Source of the DNA: Pseudomonadota bacterium
Lineage (GTDB): Bacteria > Pseudomonadota > Gammaproteobacteria > Burkholderiales > SG8-39
Reading direction: 5' to 3'
DNA length: 17,409 bases
Assembly: GCA_021848555.1 (NCBI GenBank)
Contig: JAJZUN010000007.1
Coordinates: 1-17,409, forward strand
The notes beneath the pieces are model-generated. The model had not been told where the DNA came from. It was given only the letters and a program-made list of their open reading frames with translations, and ran no database searches. A program made the translations under genes and the position numbers. Shown piece after piece: positions 7,610-14,564 of this stretch (the first letter of the stretch is position 1; each line of letters starts with the position of its first letter).

Positions 7610-10210
7610 TTATGCCTTGGACAGCTTGCACTTGGTATCATTGAACGAGTTGTGCCCGGAGATCAGGTCCGGGTGGTACTCCAGCACCTGGTTGATCCAG
7701 GTGCCGTTGCGCGCCGCCGGAGCAAGACCGGGACTGAACGTTCCATAGTGGTAAGACACGGCGATGGTGTCCGGCCGTATGCCTTCGTCCACTTGTGCGG
7801 TGCCTTTCACCTTGCCCACGCGCGTCTCTATCATCACCGAATCACCCGACTTGATGCCCAGTCGCTTGGCCGCAGCGGTATTAATTTGTACGTAGTTCGT
7901 CGCCGCGTCGGGGCCGAGCGCCTGGTTGAGAATTGCATTGTTGGCGGTGAAGCCGGATTGGTTGCGATACATGCGCTTGTGCGTGATGACGTAGAACGGA
8001 TAATCCTTCGCTTCGCGATGCGGCGTCGGGAAAGCATGATCCTTCGTCGGCAGCGGGGCGTAGGCGATCTTGTACTGCGCCGGGTCGATTTTCGCGAGCT
8101 TGTTTTTCTTCGCGATCGCTTCGACCTTGAAATACGATTCGATCAATTGATCGGCGTAGAACTTGATTTTCGGTTTGCCCGGGCCCTTGAACTTGGCCTC
8201 TGCGCCGCCCAGGTACTTGCTCTTCGCGTTCTTCTTCTTGCCTACAAAGCCCTGCTCCAGCGCGACCGAGAATTCCTTCTTGGTCTTGTCGGCCCAGATC
8301 ACTTCCACTCCCTCGCGCGTCGTGTAATCGCGACCCGGCTTGAATTTGACCTCTTTCAGTCCCCACGCCTTGTTGCATTCTTCGGCAAACTTGTCGCGAA
8401 GATTCAGCCGCTTCATCAGTTCAGCCATGATGGTGAAGGCGTCGTGCTCCAGGTCGTAGGGGTTGGTCATCGGCTGGCGAATCGCATTGTGCCCGGTGTC
8501 CGGCGTGCTCCGCGTCGGGGCGTAGTGCCACGATTCAAGATAGGTTTTGTCCGGCAGGACGATATCTGCATACCAGCAGGTTTCGCTCATGACGACGTCG
8601 ATCGCCACGTTGTAGGTCTTCGTCAGACCTTCAAACTGCCGCCACGCGTCCGGGATCGATACCGCCCGGTTGGTACCGTAGAAAATCTGCATCTCGGGCG
8701 TGTACTCGAGACCCCAGGCCTGCGGCTCCTGCACCGTTAGGTTGGGCGTCTGCGCGATGTGGTGGTTCGCGTAGGGGAAAAACACGCTTTGTGCCAAATC
8801 GGCGCGCTTGGGCGGGTATTCGCATTTGCTCACGCCAAAGTACTCGGGATGGTGGTAAGGGCCACCCAGTATCAAGCCGCCCACCGCGTCGATCGAACCG
8901 ACCAGCATGTTGAGGATCAGCCCGCCGCGCCAGCCTTGAACGCCGTATTCCTTGGCCGACAGCCCACGGAAGGTGTACGCCACCGCCGGGCGGTAACGCA
9001 GCTTCTCGCCCTCGATCACGATGGTGTCGCCGATGCGTGCTTCCTTCGCGAACAGGTGCGCCAGACGCACGATAGTCGCGGCCGGCACGCCCGCCACTTC
9101 TTCCGCATACTGCGGTGTGATGTCCTTGATGCCCTCGGCAAGCACCGTGAACGCGGTGCGCATCGGTTTGCCGCCGACCGTGTAGCTGCCTTTCAGGGCG
9201 GGCTTGACGCCAGCGACGTAAGGCTTGGCCGAGCCCGTTGCCGTGTCCCACACCAGCGGGGTCTTGCCATCCTGGTCCAGCGCGATAAGGCCGCCCGCGT
9301 CGACCAATTGCGGCGCATTGGTGAATTCGACCAGGAAGGGCTCGTCGACGGTATTCGCGTCGATGAGCACTTTCGCCATGGCCAGGATCATGACGATGTC
9401 CTTGCCCGGACGCACCGGCACCCACTCGTCCGCCTTGCCCGCAACGCCTGAGAGCCGCGGCTCGATGACGATCGTTTTCATCCCCTGCTCGCGGCTCATC
9501 GCCGATTGCCAGTCGAGCCAGCGCGACGCCTGCTCGCCTTCATGGTAGTTGGCGCCGAAATTAAGCAGCAGTTTCGAATACTTGAGGTCCGGCAGGATGC
9601 CGTGATTGGCCCAGGTCAGTTCGTCGGCCACGTGCCGCGCGGCTTCGCAGGCGGTGGTTCTGTGCACCATGTTCGGCGTGCCGAACGCCTTGGTGAACGC
9701 CTTGCAGAACTGATCGCCTACCAGGTATTTGCCCTGGCCGTGCTGCCACACGAGTTTGGACGGGTTATCCGCGTGTATTCGCGCCAGCCGCACGGTAATC
9801 TCGTTGAACGCCTCCTCCCAACTGATCTCGACCCATCTCGGATCCTCGTCCCGGCCTTTCTTCGGATTGGTGCGCTTGAGCGGCTTTTTAAGTCGATAGG
9901 GATCATAGGTGTTGTACATCCCCGAAGCCCCTTTGGGGCAGATGCCGTGGTTGTAGTACTCGGCGCGCGCGGCGTCGGGATAGATGGTGCGCACGACACC
10001 GTTGACGACGGTGGCGTCAATGCCGCAGAAATTAGGGCAGATCGCACAGCCCGACTTGAAGTGCTTGACCTCAAGCTTGCGCGCCCCCGCCTTCGCAGGG
10101 GCCTTCGCCTTTTTCGCGGCCTGCGCAATGACGTCCAGGCTCACTCCCGACGCGGCCACCCCGCCCGCCGCGCCCATGCTCTTCAAAAAGCCCCTTCTGC
10201 TGAGTTCCAT
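7610..10210 (-). CDS. Tat-exported molybdopterin oxidoreductase of the ArrA/ArxA/PsrA clade, substrate uncertain
   Basis: An 866-residue catalytic subunit of the DMSO reductase superfamily, normal in length for ArrA/ArxA. The leader has a textbook twin-arginine motif (SRRGFLK, residues 4-10). The [4Fe-4S] site is CX2CX3CX28C at Cys55, Cys58, Cys62 and Cys91. Cys188 in HRTTACEAARH is the likely molybdenum ligand, which places it with PsrA/PhsA/ArrA/ArxA rather than the Ser- or Asp-ligated enzymes. LKRTNPKKGRDEDPRWVEISWEEA (about 111-134) and the C-terminal THKRMYRNQSGFTANN and GHNSFNDTK segments resemble arsenate reductase and arsenite oxidase from memory. The region that reads RGRY in ArrA, and (as I recall) GRGWG in ArxA, is QGKY here (159-162). 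The ATG at 10210 has a GGGGG ribosome site. Likely periplasmic. An oxyanion of As, Sb, S or Se is plausible. Confidence 0.9.
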   Translation of the reverse strand: MELSRRGFLKSMGAAGGVAASGVSLDVIAQAAKKAKAPAKAGARKLEVKHFKSGCAICPNFCGIDATVVNGVVRTIYPDAARAEYYNHGICPKGASGMYNTYDPYRLKKPLKRTNPKKGRDEDPRWVEISWEEAFNEITVRLARIHADNPSKLVWQHGQGKYLVGDQFCKAFTKAFGTPNMVHRTTACEAARHVADELTWANHGILPDLKYSKLLLNFGANYHEGEQASRWLDWQSAMSREQGMKTIVIEPRLSGVAGKADEWVPVRPGKDIVMILAMAKVLIDANTVDEPFLVEFTNAPQLVDAGGLIALDQDGKTPLVWDTATGSAKPYVAGVKPALKGSYTVGGKPMRTAFTVLAEGIKDITPQYAEEVAGVPAATIVRLAHLFAKEARIGDTIVIEGEKLRYRPAVAYTFRGLSAKEYGVQGWRGGLILNMLVGSIDAVGGLILGGPYHHPEYFGVSKCEYPPKRADLAQSVFFPYANHHIAQTPNLTVQEPQAWGLEYTPEMQIFYGTNRAVSIPDAWRQFEGLTKTYNVAIDVVMSETCWYADIVLPDKTYLESWHYAPTRSTPDTGHNAIRQPMTNPYDLEHDAFTIMAELMKRLNLRDKFAEECNKAWGLKEVKFKPGRDYTTREGVEVIWADKTKKEFSVALEQGFVGKKKNAKSKYLGGAEAKFKGPGKPKIKFYADQLIESYFKVEAIAKKNKLAKIDPAQYKIAYAPLPTKDHAFPTPHREAKDYPFYVITHKRMYRNQSGFTANNAILNQALGPDAATNYVQINTAAAKRLGIKSGDSVMIETRVGKVKGTAQVDEGIRPDTIAVSYHYGTFSPGLAPAARNGTWINQVLEYHPDLISGHNSFNDTKCKLSKA

Positions 10211-10326
10211 GCAAGCCCCCGTTGATCAAATATTTGGATTCAGGACGGATATCCCTTCAAGCTCTTGTCGATTCGGGCGCGTTCCAGTCGACCAGAAACA
10301 CTTTCCCGGAGATATCCCACGATAGG

Positions 10327-10332
10327 AGTCTA
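10327..10332 (-). promoter_or_regulatory. Likely -10 element paired with the FNR box
   Basis: TAGACT on the minus strand matches TATAAT at four of six positions, including both ends. If transcription starts near 10320, this element lies at -12 to -7 and the FNR box is centred at -41.5, which is the class II FNR promoter geometry. The start site itself is inferred. Confidence 0.5.
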
Positions 10333-10354
10333 GAGGCCCGGCCAGACGCCTCGT

Positions 10355-10368
10355 TTGATCTACGTCAA
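10355..10368 (-). promoter_or_regulatory. FNR/Anr-type box
   Basis: TTGAT-CTAC-GTCAA on the plus strand (TTGAC-GTAG-ATCAA on the minus) differs from the FNR consensus TTGAT-N4-ATCAA at one base. It lies about 145 bases upstream of the molybdoenzyme ATG. FNR-family activators bind such sites at low oxygen, so the operon is probably induced under anaerobic or microaerobic conditions. Confidence 0.75.
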
Positions 10369-10402
10369 ATTGCTCAACCAAACCTTGGATTGCGGTCCGC
10401 AT

Positions 10403-10422
10403 GTGTTACCGCCGCGTAACAC
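10403..10422. promoter_or_regulatory. 20-base interrupted palindrome, candidate regulator operator
   Basis: Perfect 7-base arms GTGTTAC (10403-10409) and GTAACAC (10416-10422) flank a 6-base spacer. The centre is about 51 bases upstream of the FNR box centre and about -92 from the inferred transcription start. The dyad and its position suit an activator site. The adjacent response regulator is the natural candidate to bind it, but that is inference. Confidence 0.5.
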
Positions 10423-10441
10423 TTTCGAACGAGCGCAGGTT

Positions 10442-10458
10442 GGCGAAGAAGTTTCGCC
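10442..10458. repeat. 17-base inverted repeat in the control region
   Basis: Arms GGCGAA (10442-10447) and TTCGCC (10453-10458) are perfect and separated by 5 bases. It lies between two other dyads at roughly 38-40 base intervals. It could be an operator or an RNA hairpin; there is no T-run. Confidence 0.35.
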
Positions 10459-10481
10459 GCCTAAATGGTTCTTGCGCGCGC

Positions 10482-10499
10482 ATTGTGCCGTTACGCAAT
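10482..10499. repeat. 18-base imperfect inverted repeat in the control region
   Basis: Arms ATTGTG (10482-10487) and CGCAAT (10494-10499) pair at five of six positions around a 6-base spacer, the same spacer length as the palindrome at 10403-10422. It is a possible second regulator site and is weak on its own. Confidence 0.3.
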
Positions 10500-10571
10500 A
10501 CGCAGGGACGCTCTATTTAAGCCCCTGACGCAAGCAGAACAACCTCTGGATTGAAAGTTCACTACTCGGCA

Positions 10572-10592
10572 CCGGCTCTGGTCCGGAGCCGG
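10572..10592 (-). terminator. Hairpin just after the response regulator gene
   Basis: Arms CCGGCTC (10572-10578) and GAGCCGG (10586-10592) form a perfect 7-base-pair stem with a 7-base loop, starting 8 bases after the regulator stop. It lacks a following T-run, so it may only weakly separate the regulatory transcript from the molybdoenzyme operon. Confidence 0.45.
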
Positions 10593-10600
10593 CGCAGGTC

Positions 10601-11938
10601 TTATCCATCGCTGCTCGCGGGGATTCCGAGCCGCTTCATTCTCTCCCAAAGATTCTTGCGACTGATACCCAAGGCCGTCGCGGCGCGTGTGATGCGACCG
10701 TGTCCGTCGTGCGCCGCCAGCACGCGTATGATGTACTGGCGTTCGAAAATCCTGAGATGCTCGTCCAGAGTATCGCTTGTCGTGTCGAATGCCGACGGAA
10801 GTTCTTCAAACAAGGCTTCCGGCTGCAGCGCGCCTTGCGCGCCAAGCAAGCACGCGCGCTCGATTGCGCCTTTCAATTCACGCACATTGCCCGGCCAGGG
10901 ATACTCCAGCATCAGATGTTCGGCACGCGTCGATAGCGACTTCACGCTGGTGCGCCGCGCAGCCGCCTCGTCATCGAGAAATCGCTTTGCCAGCCACAGG
11001 ATATCTTCCTTGCGCTCGCGCAGGGGCGGAAGATGAAGCCGTACTACATTGATGTAGTAGTAAAGGTCTTCACGAAACTCGCCCCGCGCCACCATTTTCC
11101 GGAGATCCTGCTGCGTGGCGCAAACGATGCGCAGATCGACCGGTATGCGCGTTTCGCCGCCCATGCGGACAACCATGCGCTCCTGAATCACGCGCAGCAA
11201 TCTGCCCTGCAGCGCAAGCGGCACGTCGCCGATTTCGTCCAGGAACAAGGTTCCGCCGTGCGCAAGTTCGAACGCGCCCTTGCGCAGGCGGACTGTGCCG
11301 TCCGGTCCCGGTCTTTCCTGGCCGAACAGTTCTGCCTCCAGCGCGCTTTCGGCGAAAGCGCCGCAATTGAGCGCAATGAACGGCCGCGAACCGTCCGCGT
11401 ACCTATGCCGATGGAGCGCGAACGCAAGCCGTTCCTTTCCGACGCCCTGCTCGCCGGTGATAAGCACATTGCTCCAGGTCGAACCCAGCTTCACCAGCGT
11501 CGCCTCCAGCTGCCGCATCATCGGTGATACGCCGAATTGTGCGCCCTGGCCTTCCGGCCCTATGGCGCCGGTCAGGCTGCGGATCTTTCCCAGCAGCATT
11601 TCGATTTCAAATGGCTTGGTGATGTAGTCGGTAGCGCCGAGCTTGAGCACTCTAACCGCTTGGTCGATCTCGCCGTAGCCGGTAATGAACAGATAAGGAG
11701 GCAACGGCGCCACCACCCGCGACAGATTTGCAAACAGCGCCTCTCCCGACAAGTCCGGCAGGCGAATGTCGCTGAGCACTAGGTCGTAATGCCGGCGCGG
11801 CATTTCCAGCAAGGCCTCTGCGCCCGAGCGGAACCAGTCGCAGGCGTATCCCTCCAGTTCGAAGCGGTCTGCAAGCGCCTCTCCGACGATCTCGTCGTCC
11901 TCGATCAGACACAGCCGGGGCCGAACCGCGGTACTCAT
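10601..11938 (-). CDS. NtrC-type response regulator lacking the GAFTGA loop (AioR/ArxR-like position)
   Basis: A 445-residue regulator with receiver, AAA+ and Fis-type DNA-binding domains. The receiver has the acidic pair Asp14-Asp15, phospho-acceptor Asp57 (VLSDIRLPD), Thr86 and Lys108. The AAA+ domain has Walker A GEQGVGKE (162-169), Walker B GGTLFLDEIGD (228-238) and a WPGNVREL segment (348-355). A helix-turn-helix lies near 415-436 (RITRAATALGISRKNLWERM). The loop that should read GAFTGA for sigma54 contact is replaced by a Pro/Gly-rich stretch, RPGPDG, after ELFGQE (209-214), so sigma54 activation is doubtful. The ATG overlaps the kinase stop (ATGA), so the two are translationally coupled. 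It probably binds the 10211-10600 region to control the molybdoenzyme operon. Confidence 0.92.
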   Translation of the reverse strand: MSTAVRPRLCLIEDDEIVGEALADRFELEGYACDWFRSGAEALLEMPRRHYDLVLSDIRLPDLSGEALFANLSRVVAPLPPYLFITGYGEIDQAVRVLKLGATDYITKPFEIEMLLGKIRSLTGAIGPEGQGAQFGVSPMMRQLEATLVKLGSTWSNVLITGEQGVGKERLAFALHRHRYADGSRPFIALNCGAFAESALEAELFGQERPGPDGTVRLRKGAFELAHGGTLFLDEIGDVPLALQGRLLRVIQERMVVRMGGETRIPVDLRIVCATQQDLRKMVARGEFREDLYYYINVVRLHLPPLRERKEDILWLAKRFLDDEAAARRTSVKSLSTRAEHLMLEYPWPGNVRELKGAIERACLLGAQGALQPEALFEELPSAFDTTSDTLDEHLRIFERQYIIRVLAAHDGHGRITRAATALGISRKNLWERMKRLGIPASSDG

Positions 11939-13395
11939 CGAGGCGTGCTAAGCGGAATAGTGACCTTGAATGCAGTCCGGCCAGCGCCATCGTGCGCTTC
12001 GCTTTCCACCGCGATGTTGCCGCCGAGTTGGCGCACGATCTGATAGCACACCCAGAGTCCCAGACCATGGCCATGCGCGTCCTCGTTGGCAAAGGGCTCG
12101 AACAGGTGGGCGGTTTGCATGTCCGTTAGAACTCGCCCGCCATTAATCACGACGATTGATAGTGTCGTGTCGACAGTCCTAAGCTCCACGCTGACTTCGC
12201 CCCCCGGCTCGGATGCCTGGACTGCGTTAAGCAGCAAATTGATCAGCACCTGCCGCACCGAGGACGACGGCAATGACAGTGGGTCCTTCAATTGGCTATC
12301 CCAGCGCAGGCTCACGCCCTGCTCGCGCGCTTGTGGTTCGATCAAGGTACGCACGTCTTCCGCGTCCTGAGGCAGGAGATCCCGGCTTTTCACCTTCGCC
12401 TCCACCAGCAGAGCGCCGACCGTATCTTTGATCTGCATCAGGCCGCGCTCGAGCAGCGTCAGGGTCTTCAGCGTGCGTGGGCTGAGGTCGTCATGATGGC
12501 GCAGGGTGTTGAGCGCCGTCAGCATGCCGACCAGTGGATTGTTGACCTCATGCGCGATTCCCGCCGTCAAGCGGCCGATCGCTGCAAGACGTTCGGAGTG
12601 GATCATCTGGCCCTCGATTTGCGCTTTCTCGCGCAATTGCTGCAGGGTTCGGTTGTAGGCGTTGTACAGCCGTCCGAGCTCGTCCTGATAGACGTAGAGT
12701 TCGGGCGCAAGATCGTCCGGGAGGCGCTGCCCCAGTTCCTCCATGCGTTCGGTCAGCCGCACCAGCGGAACGGCTGTGCGCTGACCCCAGTACCACCCTA
12801 TCGGCAGCAACAGCACGATTACCAGGAACGCGATCAGCGCCGCCTGTCCGGCGCTTTTCTGGAAACGCGAGCGCAGCATTCTTTTTGAGTAGATCTGCAC
12901 CAGGGTTCCGAGGTGCGCATGTTCTTCGCGGATCGGCGTGGCCACAAACAAATGATCCGACCCCTCCGGCTCTAACACCCTGGTTTCCAGGCCCGCCTGC
13001 GAGATGATCCCGGCCAAGGACGCAAACTCGTGCGATAGCTGACTGAAATCGGCCAGCATCGGCAGACGCTCCGGATTCGTGGAGACATACACCTTCCCCT
13101 GAGGGTCTAGCACCACAAGGGATTCCGCTTGCCCCGGGCTGTCTCCGGATTCGCGGTCGAACGGCGCCTTGATGATCTCGTACGCTCGCCATACTTGATC
13201 ATGCAGGATCGCCGAAAACAGGGTGGCCGCCATAGTCCGGCCCTGGGTCATGGCATCGCGCAGTAGATCGTTCTTCAGCTCCCCGTAGGAGCGCAGCAGC
13301 AGCGTGCTCGAAATGATTATGGCGGTACCGACGATCAGCAGGCTTCCCCACAGAGGCACTTTGTAACGAAAGCTCAGATTCAGCAGGAAGCGCAT
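11935..13395 (-). CDS. Membrane sensor histidine kinase (AioS/ArxS-like position)
   Basis: A 486-residue inner-membrane kinase. Transmembrane segments lie near residues 15-34 and 184-203, enclosing a periplasmic sensing domain of about 150 residues, followed by a HAMP-like linker (AVPLVRLTERMEELGQRLP). The H box is AGIAHEVNNPLVGM with His282 as the phosphorylated residue. The ATP domain shows an N box (INLLLNAVQA, 385-394) and a G2 box (GHGLGLW, 442-448). The G1 box reads VVINGGR (415-421) where D-x-G-x-G is expected, so the usual adenine-contacting Asp is replaced by Ile. It lies between the PhnD-like binding protein and the regulator, and presumably receives the signal from that binding protein. 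Its partner is the regulator at 10601-11938. Confidence 0.92.
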   Translation of the reverse strand: MRFLLNLSFRYKVPLWGSLLIVGTAIIISSTLLLRSYGELKNDLLRDAMTQGRTMAATLFSAILHDQVWRAYEIIKAPFDRESGDSPGQAESLVVLDPQGKVYVSTNPERLPMLADFSQLSHEFASLAGIISQAGLETRVLEPEGSDHLFVATPIREEHAHLGTLVQIYSKRMLRSRFQKSAGQAALIAFLVIVLLLPIGWYWGQRTAVPLVRLTERMEELGQRLPDDLAPELYVYQDELGRLYNAYNRTLQQLREKAQIEGQMIHSERLAAIGRLTAGIAHEVNNPLVGMLTALNTLRHHDDLSPRTLKTLTLLERGLMQIKDTVGALLVEAKVKSRDLLPQDAEDVRTLIEPQAREQGVSLRWDSQLKDPLSLPSSSVRQVLINLLLNAVQASEPGGEVSVELRTVDTTLSIVVINGGRVLTDMQTAHLFEPFANEDAHGHGLGLWVCYQIVRQLGGNIAVESEAHDGAGRTAFKVTIPLSTPR

Positions 13396-13489
13396 CGATA
13401 GCCTTGAGCTACTTCAGAATAAGGGAAGTATCCTCTCAAACGTCCCGGATCAGGGGCCGGTGCAGCAATTCCTAAACGGCCCGCGAACA

Positions 13490-14341
13490 TCAGCCCTCAC
13501 CGAACTCACGTATCATCTCGGCCACATCATCGTAAAGATTGGGGATCCCATGAATGAAGCCATTAAGATTGAGGAGTTGCAGCAGCGCATCACCTCGCGG
13601 ATCCTGGCGCATCCCAATCAGCATGTCTTGCACGGCAGAGTAATCCTCTTGCGCCACTCCTAGACGGGCAACGAAGGGCGGGAAACCGAACTCGGGCGAC
13701 TGGCTCACCGGGAAGGTACGGCCCGTAATTTCCGGTTTGAGCGTGTTCAATGAATCCCACACGTAGCCATCTACCGAGCCGCCATGCGCGAGCCCGTCAG
13801 CCACGGCCTCGATGAGCTTACTGTGCGAATAGGTGAAGAACGTTTTTGAGAAGAATTTCTCCGGATCCTCGCCCATCTTGCGCAATTGGTAACGAGGAAC
13901 AAGATGTCCCGTGAGCGAATAGGGATCGGCGTAAGCAAATACTTTTCCCCGCAACTGCGACAGGCTTTTGATATGCCGGTTTTTTGCCGAGACGATCAAA
14001 TAGGCGCGATAAAATGGTCGCGCTCGATAAAGCGGCACTGCTACCAAGCGCAGCTGCTGTCTAAGGTAGACATAGGGATAGGAGCAGATCCAGGCAAAAT
14101 CGAGCTGCTCCAGCCGCAGCAGGTCCATGGTTTCGCGGTAACTGTCGCGCTGCACGATTTCAACCGGCCGGTTGAGCTTCGCCTCCATGTATCCACGCCA
14201 ATCGGCCAGCAGGCCATACTGCGTATGCAGGAACGCCGGGGTCATGCCCACGCGCAAGGCTTTGGCCGAGAACGCCGGACGCGGCGGCATCATGGCCAAA
14301 GCGGCGCAGGCTCCTAGAAAAGTCCTACGTGTCAGTTTCAT
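13490..14341 (-). CDS. Tat-exported PhnD-like periplasmic binding protein (AioX/ArxX-like sensor)
   Basis: A 283-residue PhnD-superfamily solute-binding protein (phosphate/phosphonate-binding type), with LRVGMTPAFLHTQYG at the start of the mature domain. The leader has a twin-arginine motif (TRRTFLG, residues 4-10) and a hydrophobic stretch. In the mature part there is a single cysteine, Cys86 in DFAWICSYPY. AioX, the arsenite sensor for AioSR, is also a PhnD-family protein and depends on a conserved cysteine for arsenite binding, so this residue is a good candidate ligand. The ATG at 14341 places the Tat motif correctly; an ATG six codons upstream (14359) is an alternative. It precedes the kinase and regulator in an X-S-R order. 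There is no ABC permease or ATPase nearby, which favours sensing over transport. Confidence 0.85.
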   Translation of the reverse strand: MKLTRRTFLGACAALAMMPPRPAFSAKALRVGMTPAFLHTQYGLLADWRGYMEAKLNRPVEIVQRDSYRETMDLLRLEQLDFAWICSYPYVYLRQQLRLVAVPLYRARPFYRAYLIVSAKNRHIKSLSQLRGKVFAYADPYSLTGHLVPRYQLRKMGEDPEKFFSKTFFTYSHSKLIEAVADGLAHGGSVDGYVWDSLNTLKPEITGRTFPVSQSPEFGFPPFVARLGVAQEDYSAVQDMLIGMRQDPRGDALLQLLNLNGFIHGIPNLYDDVAEMIREFGEG

Positions 14342-14379
14342 CCTTGCGTTCTCTAGCATGCCTCCGGGGGCGTATTATC

Positions 14380-14414
14380 GCATTCCCGGGTTCGGCTAAG
14401 AATGCCTGAGCCGA
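14380..14414. repeat. Overlapping inverted repeats upstream of the binding-protein gene
   Basis: GCATTC (14380-14385) pairs with GAATGC (14400-14405), and TCGGCT (14392-14397) pairs with AGCCGA (14409-14414). Both are 6-base dyads just upstream of the sensor gene. They may be an operator, but such short arms also occur by chance. Confidence 0.25.
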
Positions 14415-14439
14415 CACCTCTGAGAGCCAGTATCCATGC

Positions 14440-14470
14440 GGCTTCCAGACACATTTACCTCTGGGAAGCC
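14440..14470. terminator. Hairpin in the gap between trxC and the sensor gene
   Basis: GGCTTCC (14440-14446) pairs with GGAAGCC (14464-14470), and the stem extends by AGA/TCT around one bulged base, with a loop of about 10 bases. It lies about 95 bases after the trxC stop. No T-run follows on the minus strand. It could end the trxC transcript or be a regulatory dyad. Confidence 0.35.
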
Positions 14471-14564
14471 CGTCTTATCACAGGGTCGGAACAGCTATGG
14501 TTACGGCCGACGGCGTTCCGAATTCCGGTGTCGCGGTGAGCAAACCAACAGACGTGCGTCACAG

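Larger units (their letters stand above)
10211..10600. promoter_or_regulatory. 390-base control region of the molybdoenzyme operon
   Basis: This gap between the regulator stop and the molybdoenzyme start has no credible coding frame. Reading towards the molybdoenzyme gene it holds: a hairpin just after the regulator gene, three inverted repeats with centres near 10490, 10450 and 10412, an FNR/Anr box, a -10-like element and a leader of about 110 bases. The spacing suggests a promoter driven by an oxygen-responsive activator with extra operators upstream. Each element is listed separately. Confidence 0.7.

Noticed and set aside
7415..8740. Long plus-strand open frame (441 codons) opposite the FeS subunit and molybdoenzyme
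   Set aside because: It is antisense to two clearly coding genes, has no recognisable motif and reflects high GC codon bias.
7610..10210. Naming the molybdoenzyme arrA or arxA
   Set aside because: The pocket motif fits neither signature and no NrfD-type ArxC is present, so the symbol was left blank.
10222..10229. TTGATCAA palindrome near the molybdoenzyme start
   Set aside because: It resembles FNR half-sites but has no 4-base spacer and lies too close to the start codon.
10475..10490. Possible sigma54 -24/-12 site on the minus strand (CGGCAC-N5-GCGCG)
   Set aside because: Only the GG and GC dinucleotides fit; the TTGC half is missing, and the linked regulator lacks GAFTGA.
10529..10547. 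Second sigma54-like sequence (GG...TTGC) on the minus strand
   Set aside because: The spacing between GG and GC is 11 rather than the required 10 bases.
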